Shown one piece after another: positions 49,072-61,212 of a stretch of DNA of 64,000 nucleotides. Under the pieces are notes generated by a model, which was not told the DNA's origin, did not search any database, and saw only the letters and a list, made by a program, of their open reading frames with translations. Both the position numbers and the translations under genes were made by a program. Source of the DNA: Vigna angularis (taxonomy: Eukaryota > Streptophyta > Magnoliopsida > Fabales > Fabaceae); the NCBI RefSeq assembly GCF_016808095.1, contig NC_068972.1, forward strand, positions 1,054,001-1,118,000. Reading direction: 5' to 3'. Every line of letters begins with the position of its first letter. Within the stretch, counting starts at the first letter, position 1.

Positions 49072-50037
49072 GAGTTCAAGGAAATGGTGAGAACCTTCAA
49101 GAAACGTAACTTCAACGCGATGTTCGGGAAAGAGATTCAGTAACGAAACGCTTATGATTCGGAAGCACAAAATCTTCGAGTAATGATATGTTGAGTAAAG
49201 GGTGGTGGCAGCAAGGGATGTACAAGAATGTGTTGCAAGCTGGTTCTTTGAACTGCAATGGGTAGTAAGCAAAAGTCAAAGGTGAGAGTATTCTGTGGAA
49301 TTTGAATGGAATCCGTGTATACCGAAGAGAGGTCGGAAACAATAATGCGGAGGCTCCGGCGGCGGAGCCGTCGTCAGTGAAGGGCCGATGTTTGGAAAAA
49401 AAGATGCAGTCACAAAGGTGTTTTCCTTTCAGGTTGACGCTTCAAGTTGAAATAACACGGAGCTACTGATGTGTGTCTTGTTGGGCTCCGATTTGAAGCC
49501 CAAATAAAAAGTGTGTAGATACCAATTTCTATTCGCAGCATTCATTTTAACTTTCACACCCATTTTTTCAACTTTTTTTTTTGTACAAGAACATCATTTA
49601 AATCTGTATTCGGCAGATACCCATGATATTGAGCTATGTACATAAAATAGGGAGCAATTAATATAAAATTCACAAATAAATTTATTCAATCCATCTTTCA
49701 CAAATAAGTCTATTTAATATTCACCAATTTACTTTTTCAAACAATGAATAATCAATAAAATATTTTTCAAAATTCAGTAAACCAATGCACTCAAATTTAA
49801 TCAATTTTTACAATTAAATATTTCTTTAAAAAATCAAAATTTTGACAAACGTTTTTTTTAAATTTGTTTTAGACGATAAAAATTAATTATTTTCAAAAAT
49901 GTATTATCTCAAGTCTTGTATGTAAAAAATAAACAGGAACTTTTTTTTCTTCTTAAAATACAACACCTATAAGTGCATTAATTATGTGTTTTCCTTGAAT
50001 TATTTAGTTAATGTGAATTATATTTATAAAACATGTT

Positions 50038-50499
50038 AGAGATGGCAACAGGACGGGTTTGGGCACAGGTAGTATCTACCCAACCGACCCGTCAGATAAA
50101 ATTGTACTCGCTACTTGATCCGCTATCCGTATGGGTATCTGTTTAAAAAATATCGGTGAGTATTTTAAAACCTGCGGTTACCTGCGGATACGCGCAAAAA
50201 TTAAATAAAAAATATATTTAATATATTTTTAAAATAAAATTTAAATAAAATTACAAAAATATATAATATAATATAAATTAAATTTTAATTTTAATTAATT
50301 TTAACCTAATAAAATATAAATTTATTTTATTTTTAATTAAATTTAATTAAAAGATATATAAATTATTAAACTTTTTTAATTTTTTGCATGTAACCTGTTT
50401 AGAAGTGAGTATTAAAATACCCGTTACCCAGAGATAGTAGCTACCCACCGCCGATTTTACCAACGAATATCCGTGCCTGCGAATAAAATTGTCATCCCT
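50038..50499. mobile_element. hAT-like non-autonomous element (MITE)
   Basis: The left end AGAGATGGCAACAGG and the right end, read in reverse, AGGGATGACAATTTT, are inverted. The flanking octamers AACATGTT and ACATATAA are possible degenerate duplications. Just inside both ends are GC-richer arms with inverted ACCCG/CGGGT-type blocks (e.g. TACCCAACCGACCCG near 50080). The AGGGATGGCAA-type ends are common in plant hAT MITEs. AT-rich centre, no ORF. Confidence 0.65.
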
Positions 50500-51774
50500 A
50501 CATATAATCCTTATACTAGAAAATATATATTTATTAAACCATTAATAATATAAGTTACTCTAAAGGATTGGAAATTAATTTATATCATTATGAGAAGAAG
50601 TGTTTTTTATAAGTGCAAATTAGATACATGTAATACAATTTTTTTTTAACAGTGATAAGCAGTCTTCTCAGGTTTCTGAGCCTTTTCTTGTATGTTTGAA
50701 AGTTTTATTTCATCATTTTTATCTTACCTTCTATCTTTAAATTTGGATTTATAAATACATAAATATCTATATGTAAGTAGACATAATGATTAGAAATGTT
50801 CATGTTTATATTCTCAATTCAATTCTTCTTGGATTTCCCCATTGACTAAGATTAGCTAGGATGAACCGCACACATATTATTTATAATTTTAATTTATTTA
50901 TACATTTTAAATATTAAATGTTCAATCTTTGATATGTCAAAAAAGCTAGGTTAACTTATATTTGACAATTATTTAATTTAACATTCTGAAAATACTTGTG
51001 ATAGACTACAACTTAATTTATAAATTTCAACTTATTTATTTGTATTTTAAATTTCAATTTTAGATTACATTTTTAAAGAGACTGCTACTAACATTAAAAA
51101 AATGTAATTAAATGAATTATTTATGAAAAGTATGTAAATATGCGCTATCATTATTTTTAATCATGTACACTCACATAAATAAAATATTACGGTGTGTAAA
51201 AGTCAATAAAGTTATGTTACTTTCTATAATTAATGTTGTTTTGAGACAATACATGTATTTTTTTTAATTTACAAATTAAATATTAAAAAATAATCTCCGA
51301 TATAATAATAAAAACGTGACTTAATTAATAAACATGTCAATTGAATCTTATCAACTTTGATTAATCAATTATTAAAGAATTTTATATTTTTTAATTGAAT
51401 TCATATCCACTTAAAAAATATTTTATTATTTTCCTTGACAAAATAACAATAAATCATCGTCATTACTTACACCCATAACAATGACTATAATTACAATTAG
51501 TGATAATGACAACATTTATACATAAAGTATACTTGTCATTTTACAAAATGACAATATTTTTAGCATTAATTATAAAATGTTTTTTTTAACATGCAGATAA
51601 ATAAGTAAAATACGACATAAAAGACACTTCTTACTTGCTAATGAAAAATTAAATAAATACATTTAACTAAAATTATACAAATTATGCATATTTTAAAAAA
51701 TATTAATATAAATTTCATTAAATTATTTAAAATTACAAAAATAATAATAATTAAACTTAATAATATTCACATGC

Positions 51775-51785
<11 letters not shown>

Positions 51786-51862
<77 letters not shown>
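51786..51862. repeat. (TA)n microsatellite
   Basis: Nearly 40 uninterrupted TA units. It generates Tyr/Ile repeat frames on both strands that are not genes. Confidence 0.92.
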
Positions 51863-51869
<7 letters not shown>

Positions 51870-52469
51870 CACACACATGAGGTTACTTACTAAGAATTTC
51901 AGTTTCTGAATGGTTTTTTTATAAGCGTGGTTTACTACCAGATTATACACATATGTCAATTTATATTTAAAATTTGTGGTAGTCCACTAAAGTAAAATAA
52001 ATTTTAAATGAAAAAAGTTATGTACTCAAATGAAAATGTTTAATTATCACTTTAAAAAATATAAATGAAAATATACTATTTTACTCAATAAATTAAAGAT
52101 AAATAAATAAAATATAAAGAGATAAAGATGAAATAAAAACAACAAAACGAAAAATAACAATAAAAATGGTCTGGTTTAATTTGTCTTTGCTCACCCCCAA
52201 ATCCTGAGAATGATGATTTTTTCCACATGTGTTTTACTTTCCAAATGTGGATATCTTATCTGCAAGAAAGTGTTGATGATCATTGATTGGAAATGTCTCT
52301 CACATCATTGATAACGTGAAAGAGAAGAAAAACATTTTTTTAAAATAAAACATGTGATTTAATATATTATTTTCTACGCACTTCTGTTTTTTTATTTACA
52401 TGTTTCTTATTTTTTTTCCATCAAACATATTTTATTTATCAGCTATTTTTATTTTAGAAACTTACCTTT

Positions 52470-52745
52470 TATTCACATGAATTTGAGAGAGAATGATTAA
52501 GTAGATTCGAGAGAATTTGAAGATAAATTTTTTTATTATTTATTTGAATAAATTTGGAAATAAGTATGAGTGAATTTGAAACTAACCTTTATAAAAATTA
52601 GTGTAAAATTTGATTAATATAGCAGATTAAAAAAATTTACTTTCAAATTCACTTTCACCTACATTCAAATAAAAAAAAATATTTTAAAATCCTCTTAAAT
52701 CCATTTCACCACTCTTCTCCAATCTATTCAATTAAACATAACCCA
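52470..52745. mobile_element. Foldback MITE-like repeat
   Basis: The left arm (about 52470-52585; GATTAAGTAGATTCGAGAGA, then TATTTGAATA and GTGAATTTGAAACTAA) is an imperfect inverted copy of the right arm (about 52635-52745; ends with CCAATCTATTCAATTAAACA). A ~45 bp loop separates them. There is no coding capacity, the arms have diverged, and I could not define a target-site duplication. Confidence 0.5.
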
Positions 52746-53130
52746 GTTAAATATGGTTCTTTTACTTAAAAAAGGAAAACATACGTTACTCGAGAAAAAT
52801 AATAGATTTTTTTGATATTATTTTTTCTATTTTAAAATATATTACTTTTTTAACGTATGAAATTGAGTAACTTCAACCGTTAACTTGACACATAATATAT
52901 AATATATGAATCCGTTCTAATCAATTCTTGAAACAAAAACTCTTTTAAGAGATTTCTTTGAATAGGTGTAAAAACCTCTAATTTCTAGTTAGAGTCAAAA
53001 AGTGGATTTTATATTATAAATTTTTTTATTTTTATATTATACTTATTATTATATTATTAAATAAAATATATAATATATAATTTAATACTAACTATAATTT
53101 ATATATTAATTTGCAATTGTATAATATGTG

Positions 53131-53161
<31 letters not shown>

Positions 53162-53939
53162 TAATTAGAATCGATTTTTTAGGATTCAGTTCAAAACTTA
53201 TTAAGTATTTAGATTTTTTTTAAAAGAATTTAAAGATAAACACATTAAAGAAAAAACAGAAATTAATTTGATATTATTATAAAAAGATGAAACAAAAAAG
53301 AAAACAAATTAAAATTAACTTTCATTGAATATATGTTTTCATTAATACGTATCTTAAGAATAATGGACTTATTTTAATAAATGTTGTTATAGAATATAAT
53401 TTATCTATTTTATATTGTAGTTATACTTATTTAATGAGTAATTAATTACAAAGTAAACATTTTATCTATTATTTATATAAGAGAAAGAAAATGGTAAGAA
53501 ACTACACCTTTTTTAATATTTAAGATTTATAGTTTTATTTTAATATTTTAAATTTACCGTCTATTTTTTATGAGATTCTTTTTTAATACTTAATTAATAA
53601 TTTAAAATAATTCTTTTACATTGTTTTTTATGGTATCTTTCTATTTTCTTATTTTTTATGATGTATTAATTTTAGTTTTAGAAAATAAGGTTCATAATCA
53701 TATTAACTACTAAAAAGAATTATTATAAAGTTTATATTAGTTTTATTAAAATATTTATATTTAATTTTGAAACAAATTAAAACTATTTAGAGTTGTAATA
53801 GATTCGAGTTATTTTTTTTTAATTTAAAATAAATGTTTTTTTTAAAAAAGAAATCCAAACAGTGACACTTACTGTAAGCCCTTGTTGATTCTTGTTGTTC
53901 TCTGCCACATCGCATTTGCATCTGCACTGGCATGTAGCA

Positions 53940-56900
53940 ATGGCGGCTGTTACTTATTCAGCCCTAACTCTCGCGAACGCCGTTAATCGAACCACCGCCG
54001 TCTCCAGATCCGGTTGGAGCCACCGCCCCCTCACCGTCAAATGCACTGCTCAATCTCTCTCATTAGGTTATTCTTCTTCCTACTTCCATCTCGCTTTTTA
54101 TATCACTTTCTGCTGCTTCATTCACTTTTTCTCTGCTTCAGCTGACAACTCCGAGAAGTTTCTCGAAGCTTCGAAGAAGGGGAACGTTATTCCTCTATAC
54201 CGTTGCATATTCTCGGATCACCTCACTCCAGTGCTAGCTTACCGGTGTCTCGTTAAGGAGGACGAGAGAGATGCTCCTAGTTTTCTATTTGAATCGGTGG
54301 AGCCCGGCCAATTTTCTAGCATTGTGAGAACGCATTTTTTTTTAATTTTATTTCAGCTTTTTTAGTAAATTACACTGATAGTTCTGAAGTTTTGTGAGGT
54401 TTTGCGACATCGAACACATTTTTGCTGTGTTTTTAAAGGTTTTAATTAACATCCGATGAAAGGTATACTGTGTGATGCTTTTCAAATGAGATTGAAGAAG
54501 TTGAGAGTTTTGTGTAATTTACTCTTACGTTTTAGTCTCTGAATGTGTTGAACTGTGTGCTTAGTCTGTGTTGCTATTGATTAGGGGCGGTACAGTGTGG
54601 TGGGAGCACAGCCGTGTATGGAGATTGTGGCGAAAGAGAATGTGGTTACTGTTATGGACCACATGGAAGGGCGCAGGAGTGAGGAAATTGCAGAGGATCC
54701 ACTGGTAATTCCTCGAAGGATCATGGAGAAGTGGAGGCCTCAACTCATTGATGAACTTCCTGAGGCGTTTTGCGGCATGTGAAATTGAATTCTCATCCTA
54801 ATTACCATTTCGTTTTGAATTTATTTTTTATATGCTGCGACTGTAAACATATTTAAAATATGAAATTATTGCTTGTTTATTTTTCTTAATCTAGTTATGA
54901 TAAAAGCTGGCGAACTTTCCATACATAACAGATTGTGATCGAATGAAAACGTAAAACTAAACCTTTATGTAGTTAATACATGCACTATTTACTCTCTTTT
55001 ATTAGATTTTCTGATTAGATTATAGTCTTCTACCAACACCGTGGTCGTGTGTAGGCAGCCACACTGATCATCGGTTAACTTGTTTATTTTTGTTCACTTT
55101 TTTTTTTTTAAATTTTATATTATTTGGAATGAATATATTGTGCAAAAAGATTTGTGGTTGATTTTTGTTTTTACTCTAAGGATTATTTTGCTTGCTTCGA
55201 ATGTTGAGATGATAAATGGATATCTACGAGTTTCCTGATGTGTTTTTGAGCGTGCTCTGTTTTTCTTATTGGCAGGTGGTTGGATAGGGTATTTCTCTTA
55301 TGATACAATGCGCTATGTAGAAAAGAAGAAGCTTCCATTTTCTAATGCCCCAGTAGACGACAGAAACCTTCCTGATATTCATCTGGGCCTTTATGATAAT
55401 GTTATTGTGTTTGATCATGTTGAAAAGGTACTGCTATGAATGTAATTGTTGCTTCTAAGAAAGTCCTGCTGATCAATTTATCCACGCTCACTGTCTTGGA
55501 CCTGGAGAGTATTTCTATTTTGTATTTTATTTGATTTTGATTTGCCCAGAAAGCACATGTGATTTCTTAGACTTGGTTCTATCCAGAGAGCATATGTGAT
55601 TCATTGGGTTCGGTTAGATCGATACTCTTCTGCTGAGGAAGCTCTCAGTGATGGAAGGAACCAGCTGGAAACTTTAGTATCTCGGGTGCATGATATAATC
55701 ACGTGAGTGTTCTGTTTTTCCCCCCAATTTGTTTTCTTATTGGCTTGACCTTTCAAATTAAGGTAAAGGATGGCTGATTTTGGTGATTGACTTTAATTTC
55801 AATATCTGCTATTATAATTGTCAATTTCAGCCCAAAGCTGATAGCAGGTTCGATCAAGTTACACACACATCTCTTTGGTCCTAAACTGGAGACGTCAAAT
55901 ATGACAAATGAGGAATATAAGAGGGCAGTATTGCAGGCTAAAGAGCACATACTGGCGGGTGATATTTTTCAAATTGTACTAAGTCAACGTTTTGAACGGA
56001 GAACTTTTGCAGATCCATTTGAAGTCTACAGAGCATTGCGGATCGTTAATCCTAGTCCATATATGACTTATTTACAGGTTTTCCAGTTTCTTGTCATTGT
56101 CATTGTATTATTTAGTTTGCATTTCAAAGTTAACTTGTTGAAATATATACTACTGTCAGGCCAGAGGGAGTATTTTGGTTGCGTCAAGTCCAGAAATTCT
56201 TACACGGGTGAAGAAGGTATCATTGTGCGATAAGACTCCAATAACCTGGCTTTATGGGCTAATTTTCTTCCTCCACAATATCAATACTATTAACAAATGT
56301 TTATAGCTGGGCTTGTCTTGTTTGTTAACCCTTTTTTAAGTTTCTTAATTTTTTTCTAAACTAGTCAATGTTACAAACTTCATTACAAGTGTAAAATGTA
56401 TTGATTGGCCTTTTGTATTCTTTTTGACAGAGGAACATCACCAACCGGCCCCTTGCTGGTACTACTAGGAGAGGAAAAACACCCAAAGAAGATATCATGT
56501 TGGAGGAAGAACTTTTGAAGGATGAAAAGCAATGTGCAGAGCACGTAATGCTAGTTGATTTGGGGAGAAATGATGTTGGAAAGGTAAAATGTTTTCAATT
56601 CCAGGCTTATTATCTTTTATGTCATAGAGGTTAAAGTCTTGCATTTTTAAGACTAAGGTTCCTAGGTAAACCCTTGATCTAATCCCAGATGTAAAAGGAA
56701 TCTTTCTATTCAATATGATTTTGGAAAATGGTTCTGAAAAAACTGGACCATAATATGTAAAAAATGATTTGCTCATAATGATGCTTAATATTTTCAAACA
56801 ATCAATTTCTGCACTGTTATCAAGGTGATACTGAACAGAGATCAAGCACAACACACCAGTACAACGGAGTAATGTCCTCTCTTCCACCCGAGTACGAACA

Positions 56901-59043
56901 GAGCTGATTCTCCCAATTTTCTTGTAACAAAACTCAACCAATTCCTACTAACTCCCCCAATCCCATTTTACTACTGAATATAATTAGTTATTATCACCAA
57001 TGGGATCGGGTCCTAACTTGTAATTCCCTACGTACCCTTTTTTCTACCTCCATAAACCCTTTGAATGGAGGGACTCTTTTGACAGTTTTTTCTATTTTTT
57101 TAACGTGCAAAGCAAACATGAATATCAGGTACCCTATTGAAGAAGTCAATGTTTCATAGCATTAACCTTATTCTAAATGCTATGTTGCTATTTTAACAGA
57201 TCTTTATATGCATTGCACAGTTGCTTTGCAGTTGGGTAATTTATGATCATAACTATTTTTGACCTTTTGCATAGTTGCTTTTCAGTTGGGCAGTTTGTGT
57301 TTTAGCCATATGCTTAATGCAAGATGAATATGCAGGTCTCCAAACCCGGCTCTGTTCAAGTTGAAAAGCTCATGAATATCGAGCGCTATTCCCATGTTAT
57401 GCACATAAGCTCAACTGTAAGTTCCAAGGTTTTGAATCTTACATAAATGCAGTTCAAATTTTACATTGCTGACAATGCTAACTAATATAAATGTTGGGAA
57501 GTAATACTCGTCCTTGGCGGCTTTTGTGTTATTATTTATTAATATAATATTGCAAAGATATGTGCCATCATTTGCGGAGGAAGTTTTGAGCTTGGACCGC
57601 AAGTCTTTGGAGATTTTTTCCTATATGCACGCAACGTCTCCTTTTGATGTGCAACGTTCATATTTCATTTCCAACGTTCTATTTTATTAAAAATAATAAT
57701 TTTCTAAGAGATATTTTAGGTCATGGGCCTGATCCATGAACTCTATAAATAGAACACTTCCTTCACTCCAAAACACATCAGAATTATTCTCTCTTCTTAG
57801 TTTCATTCTTTCTCTTTTCTTCTTCTCTTAAAAATATTCTGGATTTATTTTATTATCTCTTTAGAGATCCTTGCTGAGATCCTCACAAATTCTGTAATAT
57901 ACCGTGGATAAGTTCTTAAGGACAGTGATCTACACGCTTCGGGAATATTTTGTACTTGACTTAATATCTTACACATAATTTAGGGGTGTTTACACATAAT
58001 TTAGGGGTGTTTACACATGAAAATCTAACATCTTTTATGTTCTGATCTCTTCAATATTTCTGCTTTATTGGTCATTCTTATCAAATTGAAGAATAAACTG
58101 TCCCGAGTTTCTGTTAATGTCAGATATAACAACATTTACTTTACAATCACTTGCAGGGAAAGTGAATGTTTACTCCTATACTGACTAATCACTTTCCAGT
58201 TAACTTTGAAAATAAAAAACTAGAAAAGCTGCGCCTATCTTTTGTTTTCCCTTAATCCTAAGAGGACAATGCTTATTGATACCAACAGGCCCATATATTT
58301 TTGCCAAAGAAATTATGACTAAGAGCTTATTTCGTGAGATGTTGAATATGAAGATTACTTTTAAAATTAGCTTATTTCGTGGATTTGGTGAAGCTTTTTC
58401 TGAGATGATGGTAAAGTACACCTGTATTTGCAGGTCACTGGGGAGTTGTTAGATAACTTAACAAGCTGGGATGCATTGCGTGCTGCTTTACCTGTTGGTA
58501 CAGTTAGCGGAGCACCGAAGGTAAATTTTAGAACTCTTGAAGGTGGTAGCTTAGGTTTGAGCAGGCTCTTTCCCCTTGTTAATGTAGTTTTTTGTCCATT
58601 ATACGATAGGCAGTCGCATTCAGTTCCGATATTACCTGTGCTTAATAAATAGAGTTGGTTGGGAGGTAGTTATAGCTGAACATTATGTAAATGATTGGAT
58701 TGTTATAAAACAGGTAAAAGCAATGGAGTTGATTGATGAGTTGGAAGTGGCAAGACGGGGGCCATATAGCGGGGGATTTGGAGGCATATCTTTTAACGGC
58801 GATATGGACATAGCCCTTGCACTGAGAACCATAGTTTTCCCTACTAATGCTCGTTATGATACGATGTACTCGTACAAGGATCATATGAACAAACGCAGAG
58901 AATGGGTTGCCCACCTCCAGGCTGGGGCGGGAATCGTTGCTGACAGTGATCCAGCTGATGAGCAGAGAGAGTGTGAGAATAAAGCTGCAGCCCTTGCTCG
59001 GGCCATCGATCTTGCAGAATCTTCTTTTGTTAACAAACAATAA
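53940..59043 (+). CDS. ASA: Anthranilate synthase alpha subunit, chloroplast
   Basis: Eleven plus-strand exons: 53940-54066, 54142-54323, 54585-54774, 55276-55427, 55587-55702, 55831-56077, 56160-56216, 56431-56583, 57336-57416, 58434-58520 and 58714-59043. The phases close to 573 aa. It converts chorismate to anthranilate, with ammonia or glutamine via the beta subunit, in the first step of tryptophan synthesis. Residues 1-42 are a Ser/Thr-rich plastid transit peptide. Visible are the tryptophan feedback region [10 protein letters not shown] (LFES 91-94), [85 protein letters not shown] (455-464), [11 protein letters not shown] and [13 protein letters not shown]. The set of chorismate-binding motifs is complete. 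Intron 3 uses a GC donor, exon 5 has a decoy acceptor and intron 9 appears to hold a repeat. It is the usual length for plant ASA; the paralogue cannot be decided. Confidence 0.96.
55550..55623 (+). repeat. Tandem 37-bp duplication around the exon 5 acceptor of ASA
   Basis: The segment 55550-55586 (AAAGCACATGTGATTTCTTA, then GACTTGGTT) is an imperfect copy of the start of exon 5, 55587-55623 (AGAGCATATGTGATTCATTG, then GGTTCGGTT). Each is preceded by CAG. The upstream copy contains an in-frame TAG seven codons in, so using its acceptor would truncate the protein. Confidence 0.8.
57484..58035 (+). repeat. Probable LTR-like insertion in ASA intron 9
   Basis: Intron 9 is about 1.0 kb. This part has a core-promoter-like GAACTCTATAAATAGAACAC (about 57737-57756), a pyrimidine-rich leader, and a segment GTAATATACCGTGGATAAGT typical in style of retrotransposon LTR 3' parts. 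It ends in two tandem 21-bp units (57971-58012 region). Clear TG/CA ends with a 5-bp duplication were not found, so this is tentative. Confidence 0.35.
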
Positions 59044-59549
59044 TTTCAGTGTGTTTATCATAATTGGATATTCTTTACAATTGTAAAGGAATTAGAACGT
59101 TGCATGCCGAATTCTGGATAATGATATAAAGAGTTGTGCAAGTGCTGAACATAAAAGTTATTTCATAGTCTAAACTAATGTCGTTTTTAGATCACATTTT
59201 TTTCCGTCGTTTCAACTTATGTCAAAGAAAGCCTTTGGCGGAGTTTCTTTTGCTAAGTGCCGAACATGAAATACTTACAAGTATATTCTTCGTTCTTTAC
59301 ACAACAAGCACCTGGCTTACTAACGAAGGACTTCCCTAAACATAAGATAATAATTTAATTCCTTCAAGAAAATTTTAAATTCTAATTTAATTAAATTTTT
59401 AAATAAACTATATATGAAATGAAAGAGATGCCACCAAAAAAAATGTCAAATTGTATCTCTACAACTAATGAATTTTTGAAAATGTATATTCACAATTTTA
59501 TTACATATTTAATCTTACTATTTTATTTAATAGTTAAGCAAAAATGAAA

Positions 59550-59620
<71 letters not shown>

Positions 59621-61128
59621 AAAAGTAATAATATAAAAATCATTTAAGCTTTATTTTTTAAAAAGAAAGTTATTTAACTATTTTGAATTAAAGACACTGT
59701 TCCATTATTATTTTCACTGAATAAATAACCAAATGAATTTTTATTTACCAAAAGATAAAATTAACTAATCAAGAGATGACAGCAAAAAAAATTATCTCTT
59801 TGTATTATGGTATAATTTTAAAAAAAAAAAGAATATTTAGTTATTTTAAAATAAAATATTCAAAATTAATTTAATTAAATAAATATTAAGTTTTATTTAT
59901 TTATTAATAGACAAAATAATCAAATAATTAAATGATAGTATAGATTATAAGACTATAAACTTAAAAAGGAAAAACAATTCCATATTTTGTCCTATCTTAA
60001 CATTTTTTTTAGAATCAATTTACCCTCTTCCGCATTCCCTTCCTGCACTTGTGTTCTTCCCTTCATTTCTTCTACTTTTTTTTTTATCTTTTTTTACCAC
60101 CCAATCCAATTCATTTATCTATCTATTAATATGTAATAACATTTACCTGGTATATATAAAATATCTTCTATTTTTTTTCTTCATAATTTTGAAAGTCACA
60201 ATACAAAATTTACAATAAAAGATAATAAAAACAAATGGTGAAGCAAAAATGAAATACAGGAAAAAAAAAAGGTAACTCACGTAAACAAGGAAAAGTGATT
60301 GTTCATATAATTAAATCATAAGTATTTAGAATATCTATACTGTATAGTCAAAACTTTTTATTATATATAATATAACTTCAATACAATTCGCATGATAAAG
60401 AAAATGTAAACAGGTATAACTTACTGGGTGTGTTTAAAAGTACTTCATATTTAGTTTTGAAAAAAACAATACTTATAAGTAAAAAAAAATTATATATAAA
60501 CTAATTTGTATAAAATATTTTATATAACTAACTTATTTAAAATTGATTTATAACTCATGCATATATTAATTTAGTTTCATAAAAACAATATTGTATTCTT
60601 TCTCTCCTATAAATGTTAGGAAAAAAAGACTTCAAAAACTTCTGAAAAATTGTTTTGTTCTGTATTTTCTTTCCTACAAGTGCCCATGAAAGGAGTTTTC
60701 TTCAAGCATGCCTATAAAGGATTATATTTTATCTGAATACAAACACCAAAACCCTATTAATGCAAGACTATAAAAACAATCTGTTCATCTTTAACAATTT
60801 CTTTTTTCCAGAAGAACAACAACATTTCTCAAGGAAACCCTTCTCTTAACCCCACACTGGTGCAATAATGAACAGCTTGAGTGAAACCAGAACACAGTAT
60901 AAAGGCCAACAATGAACACGGACTGCAACAACCTGCTCAAATAGAAATTATGCAATTGAAACACCACGGTTAAATTCCTAATCACCCTTTAGATTTCAAT
61001 TGTCATTGATTGACTCCATTTTCTAAACACTTCCAAACAAAATAAAAGGTTTAAATAACATATAATATCACCGCTGATTTTCTATGGTACACTGCATTGG
61101 AAGAAGCAAGAGAATTATACAAGTACTT
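59044..61128. other. Intergenic after anthranilate synthase
   Basis: ASA 3' UTR, then AT-rich DNA with a long (TA)n (59554-59618) and a stretch near 60428-60600 with MITE-like AT composition. No supportable gene. The final ~150 bp would be the 3' UTR of the minus-strand exon at 61129-61212. Confidence 0.5.
59554..59618. repeat. (TA)n microsatellite
   Basis: About 32 uninterrupted TA units in the ASA 3' flank. Confidence 0.92.
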
Positions 61129-61212
61129 TTAGGATGAAGACGCTAATTGCTTCATTTTAGCTTGTAAAATAACTCCAGCTTCATCTGCCACGTTTTTCTT
61201 TTTGGATGCAAC
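61129..61212 (-). CDS. Terminal coding exon of an unidentified gene
   Basis: The minus strand has a strong acceptor (CTCACTGCAG at 61213-61222). It is followed by 27 codons and TAA, reading VASKKKNVADEAGVILQAKM then KQLASSS, an amphipathic, lysine-rich, C-terminus-like peptide. Codon composition is far from the AT-rich noise around it. I see no sure upstream exon before the retrotransposon that starts at 62262. The rest of the gene may lie beyond the element, so that the element sits in an intron or has broken the gene, or may be lost. Family not recognised. Confidence 0.45.
   Translation of the reverse strand, partial: VASKKKNVADEAGVILQAKMKQLASSS

Larger units (their letters stand above)
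49072..53939. other. Gene-poor intergenic region between DHODH and anthranilate synthase
   Basis: Divergent spacer of about 4.9 kb. It has the DHODH promoter/5' UTR near 49072-49450, an hAT-like MITE (50038-50499), a long (TA)n (51786-51862), a foldback MITE-like repeat (52470-52745), a short (TA)n (53137-53160) and the anthranilate synthase promoter. No coding sequence is supported. Confidence 0.6.

Noticed and set aside
51684..51959. Ile-Tyr repeat frames on both strands
   Set aside because: Direct translation of the long (TA)n tract.
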